Positions 1 through 8,374 of a stretch of DNA of 40,096 bases are shown piece by piece. The notes beneath the pieces were generated by a model. That model was not told the origin of the DNA and made no database searches. It worked only from the letters and a program-made list of their open reading frames with translations. This DNA is from Actinomycetes bacterium. GTDB lineage: Bacteria > Actinomycetota > Actinomycetes > Actinomycetales > Cellulomonadaceae. Both the position numbers and the translations under genes were made by a program. Every line of letters starts with the position of its first letter. The first letter of the stretch is position 1. The stretch spans positions 1-40,096 of the forward strand of contig JAJYSG010000019.1 in NCBI GenBank assembly GCA_021793675.1, given 5' to 3'.

Positions 1-331
1 TCTTGAACAGGTGGATCTGCCCGGGCAGCCCCTCGTGCTCGAGGCGTTGCTGGGCGTCCGCCACCAGGCCTTCGAGGATCCGCTCACCGGCCCGGTCGTG
101 GGTCACCAGCTGGCGCCAGTCGTCGCACTCGGCGGTGGCGTACTCCGGGTGCGACCCGACGTCGAGGTAGAGGCGGGAGCCGTTGCGCAGGAAGACGTTC
201 GAGGAGCGTCCCCAGGCGACGACCTTGCGGAACAGGTAGCGCGCGACCTCGTCGGCCGACAGCCCACGGCCGTCACCAGCCGCGCACGTCACGCCGTACT
301 CGGTCTCCAGCCCGAAGATGCGCCGCTCCAT
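1..331 (-). CDS. pafA: Pup-protein ligase PafA, N-terminal part (runs off the left edge)
   Basis: PafA joins the C-terminal glutamate of Pup to lysines of target proteins using ATP. About 110 N-terminal residues are visible. They open with [14 protein letters not shown], the hallmark of the glutamine-synthetase-like PafA/Dop fold. The block [15 protein letters not shown] contains Asp57, which matches the catalytic aspartate of this family. PafA goes straight from helix 1 into this block, whereas the paralogue Dop at 5968-7569 has an extra loop there, so this copy is the ligase. The ATG at 331 has a good AGGAGG-type site about 8 bases upstream. It follows prcA on the same strand after a 17-bp gap. 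The remaining roughly 75% of the protein lies outside the window. Confidence 0.96.
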   Translation of the reverse strand, partial: MERRIFGLETEYGVTCAAGDGRGLSADEVARYLFRKVVAWGRSSNVFLRNGSRLYLDVGSHPEYATAECDDWRQLVTHDRAGERILEGLVADAQQRLEHEGLPGQIHLFK

Positions 332-348
332 GGCCACCCCTCCTTCCC

Positions 349-1119
349 TCACGGGGTCGACGTCTCGCCGCCACCTGCGTCGGGCTCGTCGTCATGCCTC
401 GGTCCACGTTCGGTGCCCACCGCACCCGACACCAGACCTTCCAGCACCACGCCCGTCAGCCGCCGGAACGCACGACGCGCACGCGTGCGGTCGAGCACCG
501 CGACCTCGAGCCCGGTCGGTTCGAGGACGCGCTGCTGGGCAGCCTCCTCCGTCGGGGTGCCGAGAACCCGCACCGCGAGGGCCAGCGCGTCACGCAACGA
601 CATGCCGGGCTGCCAACCGTCGCCCAGCACCGACGCCAGCCGCTCGGCCTGGCCGCCCATGACGACCCAGCCGTGCTCGTCGGCCACCGAGCCGTCGTAG
701 GACAGCCGGTAGATCTGGTCGCCCGCGGGATCGTTGCCGACCTCGACCACGACGAGCTCGACCTCGAGCGGCTTGGACTCGGTGGTGAACACCGTGCCGA
801 GCGTCTGGGCGTAGGCGTTGGCCAGACCCCGCGCCGTGACGTCCACCCGGTCGTAGGAGTAGCCCCGCAGGTCGGCGTACCGCACGCCAGCGACCCGCAG
901 GTTCTCGAACTCGTTGTACTTGCCGACCGCGGCGAACGCGATGCGGTCGTAGATCTCCGACACCTTGTGGAGCGCACGCGACGGGTTCTCGGTGGCGAAG
1001 AGCACGCCTCCGTCGTACTGCAGCACGACGACCGAACGACCGCGGCTGATGCCCTTGCGCGCGTAGTCGGCGCGGTCCTTCATCAGCTGCTCGGGCGAGA
1101 CGTAGAACGGCATGCTCAT
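349..1119 (-). CDS. prcA: Proteasome subunit alpha
   Basis: This 256-residue subunit forms the outer, non-catalytic rings of the actinobacterial 20S proteasome and gates access to the chamber. It starts [20 protein letters not shown], the conserved PrcA N-terminus, followed by the [17 protein letters not shown] strand and the [19 protein letters not shown] segment. The last 30 or so residues are acidic and Gly/Pro-rich, a variable tail. The ATG at 1119 overlaps the prcB stop (ATGA) and has GGAGGTGA 6 bases upstream. A second in-frame ATG at 1113 is possible but less well placed. Translational coupling to prcB fits the equal stoichiometry of the two subunits. Confidence 0.96.
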   Translation of the reverse strand: MSMPFYVSPEQLMKDRADYARKGISRGRSVVVLQYDGGVLFATENPSRALHKVSEIYDRIAFAAVGKYNEFENLRVAGVRYADLRGYSYDRVDVTARGLANAYAQTLGTVFTTESKPLEVELVVVEVGNDPAGDQIYRLSYDGSVADEHGWVVMGGQAERLASVLGDGWQPGMSLRDALALAVRVLGTPTEEAAQQRVLEPTGLEVAVLDRTRARRAFRRLTGVVLEGLVSGAVGTERGPRHDDEPDAGGGETSTP

Positions 1120-1973
1120 CGACGGTCACCTCCCCGCGCGGCACGGCGCGCAGCCAGCACAGCCGCCGTGGCCGCCGCGAGGTCGTCATCAGGCACCCGC
1201 CGGTAGCCCGTGGCGCCGACCGTCGCGACCACCGGGTAGATGGCGCGCTCGGCGTCCGGACCGCCCGTGGCCGAGTCGTCGTCCGCGGCGTCCATGAGCG
1301 CCTCGACGGCGACCGCGACGGCCCCGGCCTCGTCGAGCCCCGGCCGCCAGCGCTTCTTCAGCGACCCCCGGGCGAACACCGAGCCCGAGCCGACGGCGTG
1401 GTGCTCGTGCTCCTCGTAGCGACCGCCCGTGACGTCGTAGGAGAAGATCCGTCCGGCGCCCTTGTCCAGGTCGTAGCCCCCGAAGAGCGGCACCACCGCC
1501 AGGCCTTGCAGCGCCAGCCCCAGCTGGCCGCGGATGATGGTCGCCAGCCGGTTGGCCTTGCCGTCGAGCGACAGCAGCGAGCCCTCGATCTTCTCGTAGT
1601 GCTCCAGCTCGAGCTGGAACAGCCGGACGAGCTCGACGGCCAGGCCGGCGGTGCCCGCGATGCCGACGGCCGAGTAGTCGTCGGCCGGGAACACCTTCTC
1701 GATGCTGCGGCTGGCGATCATCGAGCCCATGGTGGCCCGGCGGTCCCCGGCCATGACGATCCCGCCGTCGTGCACGAGGGCGACGATCGTCGTCGCCCGG
1801 GGCGCGGCCAGCTCCGTCGCGGCCGAGGCGGCCGGCACCGGGCGGTTGCCCGGCAGCAGGTCAGGTGCGTACGACGCGAGGAAGTCGACGAACGAGGCGG
1901 TGCCGGGGGCGAAGAACCGCGCTGTGAACGCGTCCGGCAGCCGACCGGAGGGGTTGGCGTCGGTGCGGCTCAT
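1116..1973 (-). CDS. prcB: Proteasome subunit beta (catalytic, with propeptide)
   Basis: This is the 285-residue precursor of the catalytic subunit. The mature chain should begin at Thr61 in [19 protein letters not shown]; the 60 residues before it are the autocatalytically removed propeptide, a length typical of actinobacterial PrcB. After cleavage Thr61 becomes the N-terminal nucleophile. [21 protein letters not shown] is the conserved strand and loop around the active site. The gene starts 6 bp after the pup stop and ends inside the prcA start, so pup-prcB-prcA reads as one transcript. The Shine-Dalgarno signal is weak, so translation may depend on coupling to pup. Confidence 0.97.
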   Translation of the reverse strand: MSRTDANPSGRLPDAFTARFFAPGTASFVDFLASYAPDLLPGNRPVPAASAATELAAPRATTIVALVHDGGIVMAGDRRATMGSMIASRSIEKVFPADDYSAVGIAGTAGLAVELVRLFQLELEHYEKIEGSLLSLDGKANRLATIIRGQLGLALQGLAVVPLFGGYDLDKGAGRIFSYDVTGGRYEEHEHHAVGSGSVFARGSLKKRWRPGLDEAGAVAVAVEALMDAADDDSATGGPDAERAIYPVVATVGATGYRRVPDDDLAAATAAVLAARRAARGGDRR

Positions 1974-1979
1974 CGGGTC

Positions 1980-2165
1980 TCACTGACCGCCCTTCTGGAC
2001 GAACCCGCGCACGAACTGCTCCGCGTTCTGCTCGAGCACGTCGTCGATCTCCTCCAGGAGGGCGTCGACCTCGGTGTCGCGGCTCTGCGCAGCCGGCGCG
2101 ACGGGCACCGGCTCGTCGCCTGCGTCATCGTCGCGGTGTGGCTGGACGTACTCGGTTCCGGCCAT
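1980..2165 (-). CDS. pup: Prokaryotic ubiquitin-like protein Pup
   Basis: Pup is the small, mostly disordered degradation tag of the actinobacterial proteasome. The 61-residue product is acidic, has a central helical segment (roughly residues 32-52, VDALLEEIDDVLEQNAEQFV) that docks on the Mpa coiled coil, and ends GGQ. The terminal Gln means that Dop must deamidate it to Glu before PafA can use it. The ATG has AGGAGG 5 bases upstream, and a TAGGGT -10 box lies about 30 bp upstream of the start. It is first in the pup-prcB-prcA(-pafA) operon. Confidence 0.97.
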   Translation of the reverse strand: MAGTEYVQPHRDDDAGDEPVPVAPAAQSRDTEVDALLEEIDDVLEQNAEQFVRGFVQKGGQ

Positions 2166-2191
2166 GTCGACCTCCTGTCGCTCGCTCCTGA

Positions 2192-2203
2192 TCCCACCCT
2201 AGG
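2192..2203 (-). promoter_or_regulatory. pup operon promoter, -10 region (TAGGGT)
   Basis: On the minus strand this reads CCTAGGGTGGGA, with a TAGGGT -10 hexamer at 2196-2201. A start near 2189 would give a leader of about 24 nt containing the pup Shine-Dalgarno. The same 12 bases occur at the dop promoter (7573-7584). No convincing -35 box was recognised. Predicted by eye. Confidence 0.55.
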
Positions 2204-2340
2204 CCCTCGCACCGACACTTCTCCGGAGCACTCGGGCAGGCCACCGAGCCGCTCGGGGCAGGCCGACCCGGCTCGGCGCGCCGTCGACGATCTGTGCAGA
2301 ACCCGCGCCACGCCACCACGCGCGCTGCGACGATGCGCGC

Positions 2341-5300
2341 ATGCCGAGCACCGAGGATCCCCTGGCCACCGCCCGATCGCTGCTGCTCGACCGCCAGCGG
2401 TGCCCGGGCTGCCGCGCGGTGCTGGCCGGGCCGGTCTGCCCGACCTGCGGGCTGGACCTGCGCGGCCCGCGCGGCGAGGAGCTCTGGCGTGCCTCGGTCG
2501 CCTCGGCGGCGGCGCTCGACGCCCGCCAGGAGATGCTGGCCGCCCTGTACCGGGTGGCGCCCCAGCCCTCCGCCGTCCCCCGCGGACCGGTGATGCCGAC
2601 GCCAGCGGCCGGCCGGCCGATGCCCCCGGCACCGCGCCCCGACGCACCGGTCGGCGCCCCGCGCGCGGTCGTCGCGTCCGCGCCCCGCCGGGCGTGGACG
2701 GTGCAGACCGTGCTCCAGGTGCTCGGTGCCGGCCTGCTGGCCGCCGCCTGCATCGTGTTCCTCGTCGTGGCCTGGGGGTCGTTCCCGCTGGCCGTCCGCG
2801 CGGGTGTCATCGTGGTGGCCACCGTGCTCGTCTTCGCCCTCGCGTCGTGGCTGCGCGGGCGGGCGTTGCCGCAGGGTGCCGAGGCCGTGGCCGCGCTCGC
2901 CGTGGTGCTCCTGCTGCTCGACGCGTGGGCGGCGCGGCGCACCGGGCTGCTCCATGGCGGGCCGGGCTGGGGCTACTGGGCGCTGGCGTTCCTGGTCTGT
3001 GCCGGCGCGCTCGCCGGCTGGGGCCGGGTGAGCCGGTTGACCACCGGCCGCGTCGCCGCCGCCGTCCTCTGGCTCGCCGCCCCGGTCCCGCTGGTCGCCT
3101 GGCATCCCGCGCCAGGTACCGGGTTCTGGGTCCCACTGCTCGTGGTGGCGGCGGCCGCAGCGCGTTTCGTGCCCCGCAGGGTGACCGGAGACGGCCCGCG
3201 CCGCCGGCCCGAGCTCCTGGTGCTCACCACCGGCGGCGTGATGGCCGGGGCGCTCGCCGGCGGATGGGCGCTGGTGCTGGCGACGGTCGACCATCACGGC
3301 CCCATGCCGGCGGCCCGCCTGGGCGTGCTGGCCGTGGTCTGCGCCGCGACCGCGCTGCTCGCCCGTCGCACCGACCCCACTGGGTGGGACCGCCCGACGA
3401 CGCCCGGATGGGCCGTCGCCGCCGGCGTCGCGGCTGCCGCGAGTGCCGCGGCCGCCGGGGCCGGAGCACTTCCGCCGCGCGCCGACGAGCTGTTCACGCT
3501 GGCTGCTGCGGCTGCAGCGGCGGCCCTGCTCGCCGCGGTCGTCGGCGCCCTGGGTGCCGTCGACGAGACGGCCGACCGGGCCGTCACCGGGGCGCAGGCG
3601 GCCACCGGCGTGCTCGTCGGCACCGCGTCGCTGGCCGTCGCCGTCCTGGTCGCGGAGGCGCTGGCCGCCCCCACGCGGTCCGGGGCCAGCCACCTCGCGG
3701 CCGTGTCCGGAGCCGTCGCGGCCGGGGCGCTGGCCGCAGGGGTCACCGGAGCACGACGGGCCTGGCTCGGCGCCACCCGGCTCGGCATCGCACTGGCCGT
3801 GACCGCGGTGGTCGCCTTCGGCCTCGCCGTCTCCGTCGCCGGGCCTCGCCCATGGCTGCCCACGCTCACCCTGCTCGCCCTTGCCTCCGCGTTCGTCGCG
3901 GTGGACCTGCTCCTGTCACGGACGACCGCGACTGCCGGAAACGGATCGGGTCGGCTCTGGCGGGACGGCGCCCGCGGAGGCTCGGTCGCCGCCGCCGGGC
4001 TCGCACTCGGAGCGGCGGCGCCCGATCGCGCCGCCGCCGGCGTGGCACTGGTCGGCCTGGCCGCCCTGACACTCACCGCCCGCGCGTGGCGGCGGGACGC
4101 ACCGGCGCTCACCACCGTCGGCGGTGCGGTCCTGGCGACCGGCGGCGCGGGACTCCTGCTCGCGGCCGCCGGGCTGGACGACGTCAGCGCCACGGCCGGC
4201 GCAGCCGCAGCCGCAGACGTGACGCTGGGCGTCGTCGCGTTCGCCGCACCGCGCGCGATGCGGGACGAGCGTCGGACCGCCTTCGGTGGTGCCGTCGCGC
4301 TCGCGGCGCTGGGCTGGACCGTCGGTGCGTCGTCCGCCGTGAGCGCGACCGCCCTGCCGGTCGGCGCCGCGCTGTTGCTCGTCGCCGCGACGGCGTGGCG
4401 GGGGGCCGACCGCATCGCCCCTGCCGCCGTCACCCAGGCGGTGGGCGTCGCGGCACCGGTGGCGGCGCTCGTGGCGCCGACGCTGCGCGCGGTGGCCTGG
4501 CCAGGGCTCAGTGTCGCCGGTGTCGTGCTCCTCGCCGCGGTCCTCGGCGCCGTCGGGGCGCTGCTGGCGCCGTGGGTCGCGGAGCGGACCACGGCCGAGG
4601 CACGTCTCGCGGCCGAGGTGGGCGGCGGCGTCGCGCTGGCGGGTGCGTTCGCCACCGCGTGGGCTGCCGGCCCTGATGTCGCAGCGCTCGTGCTGCTCGT
4701 CGCGGCGGTCGCCGCGCTGGGCGTGGCGCGGACCGCGGACCGTGCCCTGCTCCGCTGGGTCGGGCTCGCGCTCGGCGCGGTGGCGTCGTGGGTGCTCCTG
4801 GGCGCACGCGACGTGCCGGTCGCGGAGGCGTACCTCGCACCGGCCGGTGCCGTCCTCGCGCTCGTCGGAGCCCGCCGCGCCCGGCGCGCAGCGGAGGGCG
4901 ACCTCGGCCTGCTCGGTGCCGGGCTCGCGCTCGTGCTCCTGCCGTCCGCCGTGCTGCCCGGCAGCGTCCCGCTGGGGTCGGCCCGTCTGGACCGGCTCTG
5001 GATCACGTGCGTGGCCGCCGGGCTGCTCGTCGCTCCGCCACTGGTGATCGCGCTGCTCCGGGGGACCACGGGTGGTCGCTGGCAGCCGCTCTGGCTGCTC
5101 ACCGCGGCGGGCGCCGGGCTCGCCGTGCTCGGCCCGTTCCGGCACGCCGTCACGGTCGCGCTCGGCCGGCCGACCCGACCGCCGCTCGCGCCGGAGCTGT
5201 GGTCCCTGGTCGCGGTCGTGGTGCTGGGTGCAGCGGCCGTCGTGGTGCGGCGCGGCCCCCGGCCGGAGCCGGCGAGCTGGTGGCCGGCCTGCCTGGTTCC

Positions 5301-5964
5301 GGCACTGGCGGCCGCTGCGATCCCGTCGGTGCTCGCTGCGGCACCGGGTGCCCTCGGCTGGCTGCGCGTGGTGGTGGTGTTCGCGGTCGCCGGCGCCGCC
5401 GCGGCAGCCGCCCAGCGCACCCTGCTCACCGCGGGTGCCGGCCGACGCGGACTGCGGGTTGCCCCCGTGGTCGGGGCTGCCATCGCCGCCTTCGCCTCGC
5501 TCGTCGCCGCGGCCCGGCTGCACGACGTGCCCGGCGACGTCCCTCTGGTCGCGCTCGGCGCGCTGGCTTCGGTGCTGGGCGTGCAGTGGCTGGCCGCCCG
5601 ACCGGGCGGCGGCACGTGGCCGGCGCTCGTCGCGGGCGCGACCGGGATGCTCGTCGTTCCCACGGTGGTCAGCCTCGGCGATGCCGCTGCGTGGCGGCCG
5701 CTGTACCTCGTCCTCGTCGGGGTGGCGAGCGTCGCGGCCGGCGCCGTGCTGCGCTGGCAGGCGCCGTTCGTCATCGGCGCCGGGGTGCTGGTCGTCGTCA
5801 TCGCGTCCTACGCCGGGCCGTGGGCCGGCCAGGTGCTGTCCGCAACCGGCAGCTGGCCGCTCCTCGCCGCCGGGGGCGCGATCCTGCTGGCCTTGGGGAT
5901 CACCTACGAGCGCCGCCTGGCACAGGCGAAGGAGGCGGCGCGGTTCGTCGCCGCGATGCGCTGA
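2341..5964 (+). CDS. Giant polytopic membrane protein with N-terminal zinc ribbon (SCO7613-C-terminal-like)
   Basis: The 1207-residue product begins with a short cytoplasmic zinc ribbon: CPGC (Cys21, Cys24) and CPTC (Cys33, Cys36). A Pro/Ala-rich linker follows to about residue 118. From about residue 121 the chain is almost continuous Ala/Val/Leu-rich hydrophobic segments, enough for roughly 30 membrane helices. It resembles the large actinobacterial membrane proteins named after the SCO7613 C-terminal domain; that assignment is from memory of the family style and is tentative. Function is unknown. It is the only plus-strand gene among the proteasome genes and separates pup from dop. It ends 3 bp before the dop stop. 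GACGAT 6 bases before the ATG could be a leaderless-type -10. Confidence 0.8.
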   Translation: MPSTEDPLATARSLLLDRQRCPGCRAVLAGPVCPTCGLDLRGPRGEELWRASVASAAALDARQEMLAALYRVAPQPSAVPRGPVMPTPAAGRPMPPAPRPDAPVGAPRAVVASAPRRAWTVQTVLQVLGAGLLAAACIVFLVVAWGSFPLAVRAGVIVVATVLVFALASWLRGRALPQGAEAVAALAVVLLLLDAWAARRTGLLHGGPGWGYWALAFLVCAGALAGWGRVSRLTTGRVAAAVLWLAAPVPLVAWHPAPGTGFWVPLLVVAAAAARFVPRRVTGDGPRRRPELLVLTTGGVMAGALAGGWALVLATVDHHGPMPAARLGVLAVVCAATALLARRTDPTGWDRPTTPGWAVAAGVAAAASAAAAGAGALPPRADELFTLAAAAAAAALLAAVVGALGAVDETADRAVTGAQAATGVLVGTASLAVAVLVAEALAAPTRSGASHLAAVSGAVAAGALAAGVTGARRAWLGATRLGIALAVTAVVAFGLAVSVAGPRPWLPTLTLLALASAFVAVDLLLSRTTATAGNGSGRLWRDGARGGSVAAAGLALGAAAPDRAAAGVALVGLAALTLTARAWRRDAPALTTVGGAVLATGGAGLLLAAAGLDDVSATAGAAAAADVTLGVVAFAAPRAMRDERRTAFGGAVALAALGWTVGASSAVSATALPVGAALLLVAATAWRGADRIAPAAVTQAVGVAAPVAALVAPTLRAVAWPGLSVAGVVLLAAVLGAVGALLAPWVAERTTAEARLAAEVGGGVALAGAFATAWAAGPDVAALVLLVAAVAALGVARTADRALLRWVGLALGAVASWVLLGARDVPVAEAYLAPAGAVLALVGARRARRAAEGDLGLLGAGLALVLLPSAVLPGSVPLGSARLDRLWITCVAAGLLVAPPLVIALLRGTTGGRWQPLWLLTAAGAGLAVLGPFRHAVTVALGRPTRPPLAPELWSLVAVVVLGAAAVVVRRGPRPEPASWWPACLVPALAAAAIPSVLAAAPGALGWLRVVVVFAVAGAAAAAAQRTLLTAGAGRRGLRVAPVVGAAIAAFASLVAAARLHDVPGDVPLVALGALASVLGVQWLAARPGGGTWPALVAGATGMLVVPTVVSLGDAAAWRPLYLVLVGVASVAAGAVLRWQAPFVIGAGVLVVVIASYAGPWAGQVLSATGSWPLLAAGGAILLALGITYERRLAQAKEAARFVAAMR

Positions 5965-5967
5965 GGC

Positions 5968-7569
5968 TCAGCCCTCCAGGGCCTTGAGCAGGCTCGCGGC
6001 GTCCGGGCTGGCCTCCAGCAGGGCGCCGACGTGCGCCCGGGTGCCCCGCGCCGGGTCACGCATGGGGACACGCTGCAGCGAGTGCGCGCCCGGCACGTCG
6101 AAGACCACCGAGTCCCAGCTCGCGGCCGAGACCTCCCCCGGGTACCGGCGCACCGCCTCGCCGCGGAAGAACGCACGGGTGTCGTCAGGTGGCTGGCGCA
6201 CTGCGGCGGCCACGTCCGCGTCCCCCACCAGGCGCTCCACCGCGCCGGCCGCCTCCAGCCGGAAGTACAGTCCCCGCTCGGGGCGCACGTCGGACCACTG
6301 CAGGTCGACCGCCGCCAGGCGCGGGTGGTCCCACGCCAGGTGGTCGCGCCGCCGCATGCCCTCGAGGAGCCGCAGCTTGGCGAGCCACTCGACCTCGCGC
6401 GCGCACGAGGCGGGGTCGTCCGCGAGCCGCGTGAGCAGCGAGCCCCAGCGTGCCACCACGTCAGCCGTCTGAGGATCCGGCTGCGCGTCGCCGAGCGCGG
6501 CCTGCACGGCGTCGCGGTACGTGCGCTGGATCTCGATCGCGGTCAGGTGCCGACCGTCGGCGAGCTCGAGCGGCCGGCCCAGCGTCAGGTCGTGGCTGAC
6601 GAGGTGCACCGCGCCGACCGGGTCGGCGAGTCGCAGGGCGTCGATCGCTGCCACCGCGGCCCGCGCGGCGCCGTCCTCCTGCGCCCGCTCGAGGAGCCAC
6701 AGCACGAGCGACGTGGTGCCCATCCGCACGTACGTGGCGGCCTCGAGCATGGTCGCGTCGCCGATGATGACGTGCAGCCGACGCCACCGAGCCGGATCCG
6801 CGTGCGGCTCGTCGCGCGTGTTGACGATCGGCCGCCGCAGCGTCGTCTCCAGGCCGACCTCGGCCTCGATGTAGTCGGCGCGCTGCGAGATCTGGAAGCC
6901 CGCCTCCTCGCCGTGCTGCCCGAGACCGACCCGGCCGGCCCCGGTGAACACCTGACGCGTGACGAGGAACGGCGTGATGCGGGCCGCCAGCTCGACGAAC
7001 GGCACGGCCCGGTCGACCAGGTAGTTCTCGTGGGTGCCGTAGGTGGCGCCCTTGCCGTCGACGTTGTTCTTGTACAGCGCCACGTCCGGCATCGCCGGCG
7101 TGCTGGCGAGCGCGCGGACCGACTGCAGCATGACCACCTGACCGGCGCGGTCCCACCGCACGACGTCCAGCGGGTTGGTCACCTCCGGGCTCGAGTACTC
7201 CGGGTGCGCATGGTCCACGTAGAGGCGGGCGCCGTTGGTCAGCACGACGTTCGCCGCCCCGGGGTCCTCGTACTCCTCGACGGTGGTGCGCGGCAGCAGC
7301 TGCGTGCCCTGGCCCGACGGAGCGGGCCGTGCCGGGTCGTCGGTCAGCTGCGAAGGGTGCGCCGACGCGCGCTGCAGGTGGAAGCCGCGGGCATCCTTGA
7401 GCGGGTCCTCGTCGTCGTAGTCCCACCGCGCCCGGGCGCGGGCGCCCTCCCGCGCGGCCGCGTGCACGGCGACGACATGGCTGGACAGCAGCATCGGGTT
7501 CGCGAGCGGGCGGCCGGGCTGCAGCACGCCGTACTCGGTCTCCAGGCCCATGATCCGGCGGACGGTCAC
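5968..7569 (-). CDS. dop: Pup deamidase/depupylase Dop
   Basis: Dop converts the Pup C-terminal Gln to Glu and also removes Pup from substrates. It is homologous to Paf[13 protein letters not shown] at the start and LYVDHAHPEYSSPE with the catalytic Asp (residue 119 from this start). Between them lies the Dop-specific loop of about 40 residues (DYDDEDPLKDARGFHLQRAS and following) that PafA lacks. GTGGGACACGTGACC offers two GTG starts, at 7578 and 7569. I chose 7569 because a TAGGGT -10 box at 7577-7582 ends 7 bases before it and overlaps the upstream GTG, so the mRNA should begin at 7569. The product is then 533 residues starting MTVRRIMGLE. The ATG at the GLETEYGV block (7551) is a third option. 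Confidence 0.95.
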   Translation of the reverse strand: MTVRRIMGLETEYGVLQPGRPLANPMLLSSHVVAVHAAAREGARARARWDYDDEDPLKDARGFHLQRASAHPSQLTDDPARPAPSGQGTQLLPRTTVEEYEDPGAANVVLTNGARLYVDHAHPEYSSPEVTNPLDVVRWDRAGQVVMLQSVRALASTPAMPDVALYKNNVDGKGATYGTHENYLVDRAVPFVELAARITPFLVTRQVFTGAGRVGLGQHGEEAGFQISQRADYIEAEVGLETTLRRPIVNTRDEPHADPARWRRLHVIIGDATMLEAATYVRMGTTSLVLWLLERAQEDGAARAAVAAIDALRLADPVGAVHLVSHDLTLGRPLELADGRHLTAIEIQRTYRDAVQAALGDAQPDPQTADVVARWGSLLTRLADDPASCAREVEWLAKLRLLEGMRRRDHLAWDHPRLAAVDLQWSDVRPERGLYFRLEAAGAVERLVGDADVAAAVRQPPDDTRAFFRGEAVRRYPGEVSAASWDSVVFDVPGAHSLQRVPMRDPARGTRAHVGALLEASPDAASLLKALEG

Positions 7570-7572
7570 GTG

Positions 7573-7584
7573 TCCCACCCTAGG
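7573..7584 (-). promoter_or_regulatory. dop promoter, leaderless type (TAGGGT-N7-GTG)
   Basis: The minus strand reads CCTAGGGTGGGA, identical over 12 bases to the block upstream of pup. The TAGGGT hexamer at 7577-7582 is followed by 7 bases and then the GTG at 7569, so the transcript probably starts at or beside the start codon. This decides the dop start. Confidence 0.55.
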
Positions 7585-7616
7585 GCGCAGGCCAGGACCG
7601 TCCCGTCCGGCCTCTC

Positions 7617-8279
7617 TCAGGGGCAGAAGGCATCCGGGATGTCGCGCGCACCGACGGCGACGGCCGTCACGACCCCGCCCTTGAATCCGAATGTCACCGG
7701 GCCTGCGCTCGTGACGTAGAGCTGGTCCAGCGCGCGTGACGTCGGCTCGGCCCAGCTACCGCCCGGGTAGGCCGCCTCGACCGCCGCGGGCGACGAGCCG
7801 AAGCCCACGCCGGCCGCCCCGGCCACCAGGATCGCCGGAGCGTCGCCGCCCGCCCGCAACGCAGTCACCGACTGCACCGTCGGCAGCGGCGCGTCGTCCC
7901 CCGCGTCGCCAGCGGGGAACGAGACCGCGAACCGCTCGCCGGCAGCAGCGAGCATGCTCGTCGCACACTGCTCGAGGCTGCCCGTGAGGCGAACGTCGGG
8001 ATCGGCGACCAGGTCTGCCCAGCTGCGCCCGAGTGCCAGCGGTCCGATCCCTGCTCGCGACACGGCCCACTCCCGCGCCGCGGTCGACGGTCGGGCACCA
8101 CTGGTCGTCGAGGCAGGGGTGGCCGAAGGCGCAGCTGGTGACGGGGCCGTTCCCACCGGCGATGCGACGCTGGCCGGTGCGACGCCGGCCGCCGGCTGTC
8201 CGGCACATCCCCCGAGCGTGAGCAGCGACCCCGCAGCCACGACGACCATCGCGCTGAGTCCGCGACCTGGCTCCACGTC
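7617..8279 (-). CDS. Predicted lipoprotein of unknown function
   Basis: The 220-residue product has a signal peptide ending in the lipobox LTLGGC, with the lipidated Cys at residue 24, so it should be anchored on the outer face of the membrane. An Ala/Ser/Pro/Thr-rich tether runs to about residue 60. A globular domain follows that resembles secreted actinobacterial proteins with a GIGPLALGRSWADL segment (signal to compare a computed term with a concentration is not visible; no enzyme motif was recognised). The GTG at 8279 was chosen because GGAGG lies 7 bases upstream; the longer open frame upstream has no such site. It sits between mpa and dop on the same strand. A link to proteasome function is unproven. 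Confidence 0.8.
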   Translation of the reverse strand, partial: DVEPGRGLSAMVVVAAGSLLTLGGCAGQPAAGVAPASVASPVGTAPSPAAPSATPASTTSGARPSTAAREWAVSRAGIGPLALGRSWADLVADPDVRLTGSLEQCATSMLAAAGERFAVSFPAGDAGDDAPLPTVQSVTALRAGGDAPAILVAGAAGVGFGSSPAAVEAAYPGGSWAEPTSRALDQLYVTSAGPVTFGFKGGVVTAVAVGARDIPDAFCP

Positions 8280-8374
8280 GACACCTCCGCTCGGATCACT
8301 CGGCAGCTCGATCTTCCCGTGCCAGACCTGCCGTCCGGGAGGTTTGCGCGTCGCGTGTCGCCGGCAACCCGGTG

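Noticed and set aside
1398-4676. A 1092-residue plus-strand open frame across prcB, pup and the membrane-protein gene
   Set aside because: Very high GC keeps all frames open. Its sequence is Arg/Gly/Pro-rich low-complexity and it runs antisense through well-recognised prcB and pup.
3294-5801. An 835-residue minus-strand frame opposite the giant membrane protein
   Set aside because: Composed almost wholly of Ala, Thr, Ser, Arg and Pro, the usual antisense shadow of an Ala/Val-rich membrane protein.
7551-7578. Starting dop at the upstream GTG (7578)
   Set aside because: That codon lies inside the TAGGGT -10 element, so it would not be in the mRNA if the promoter is real.
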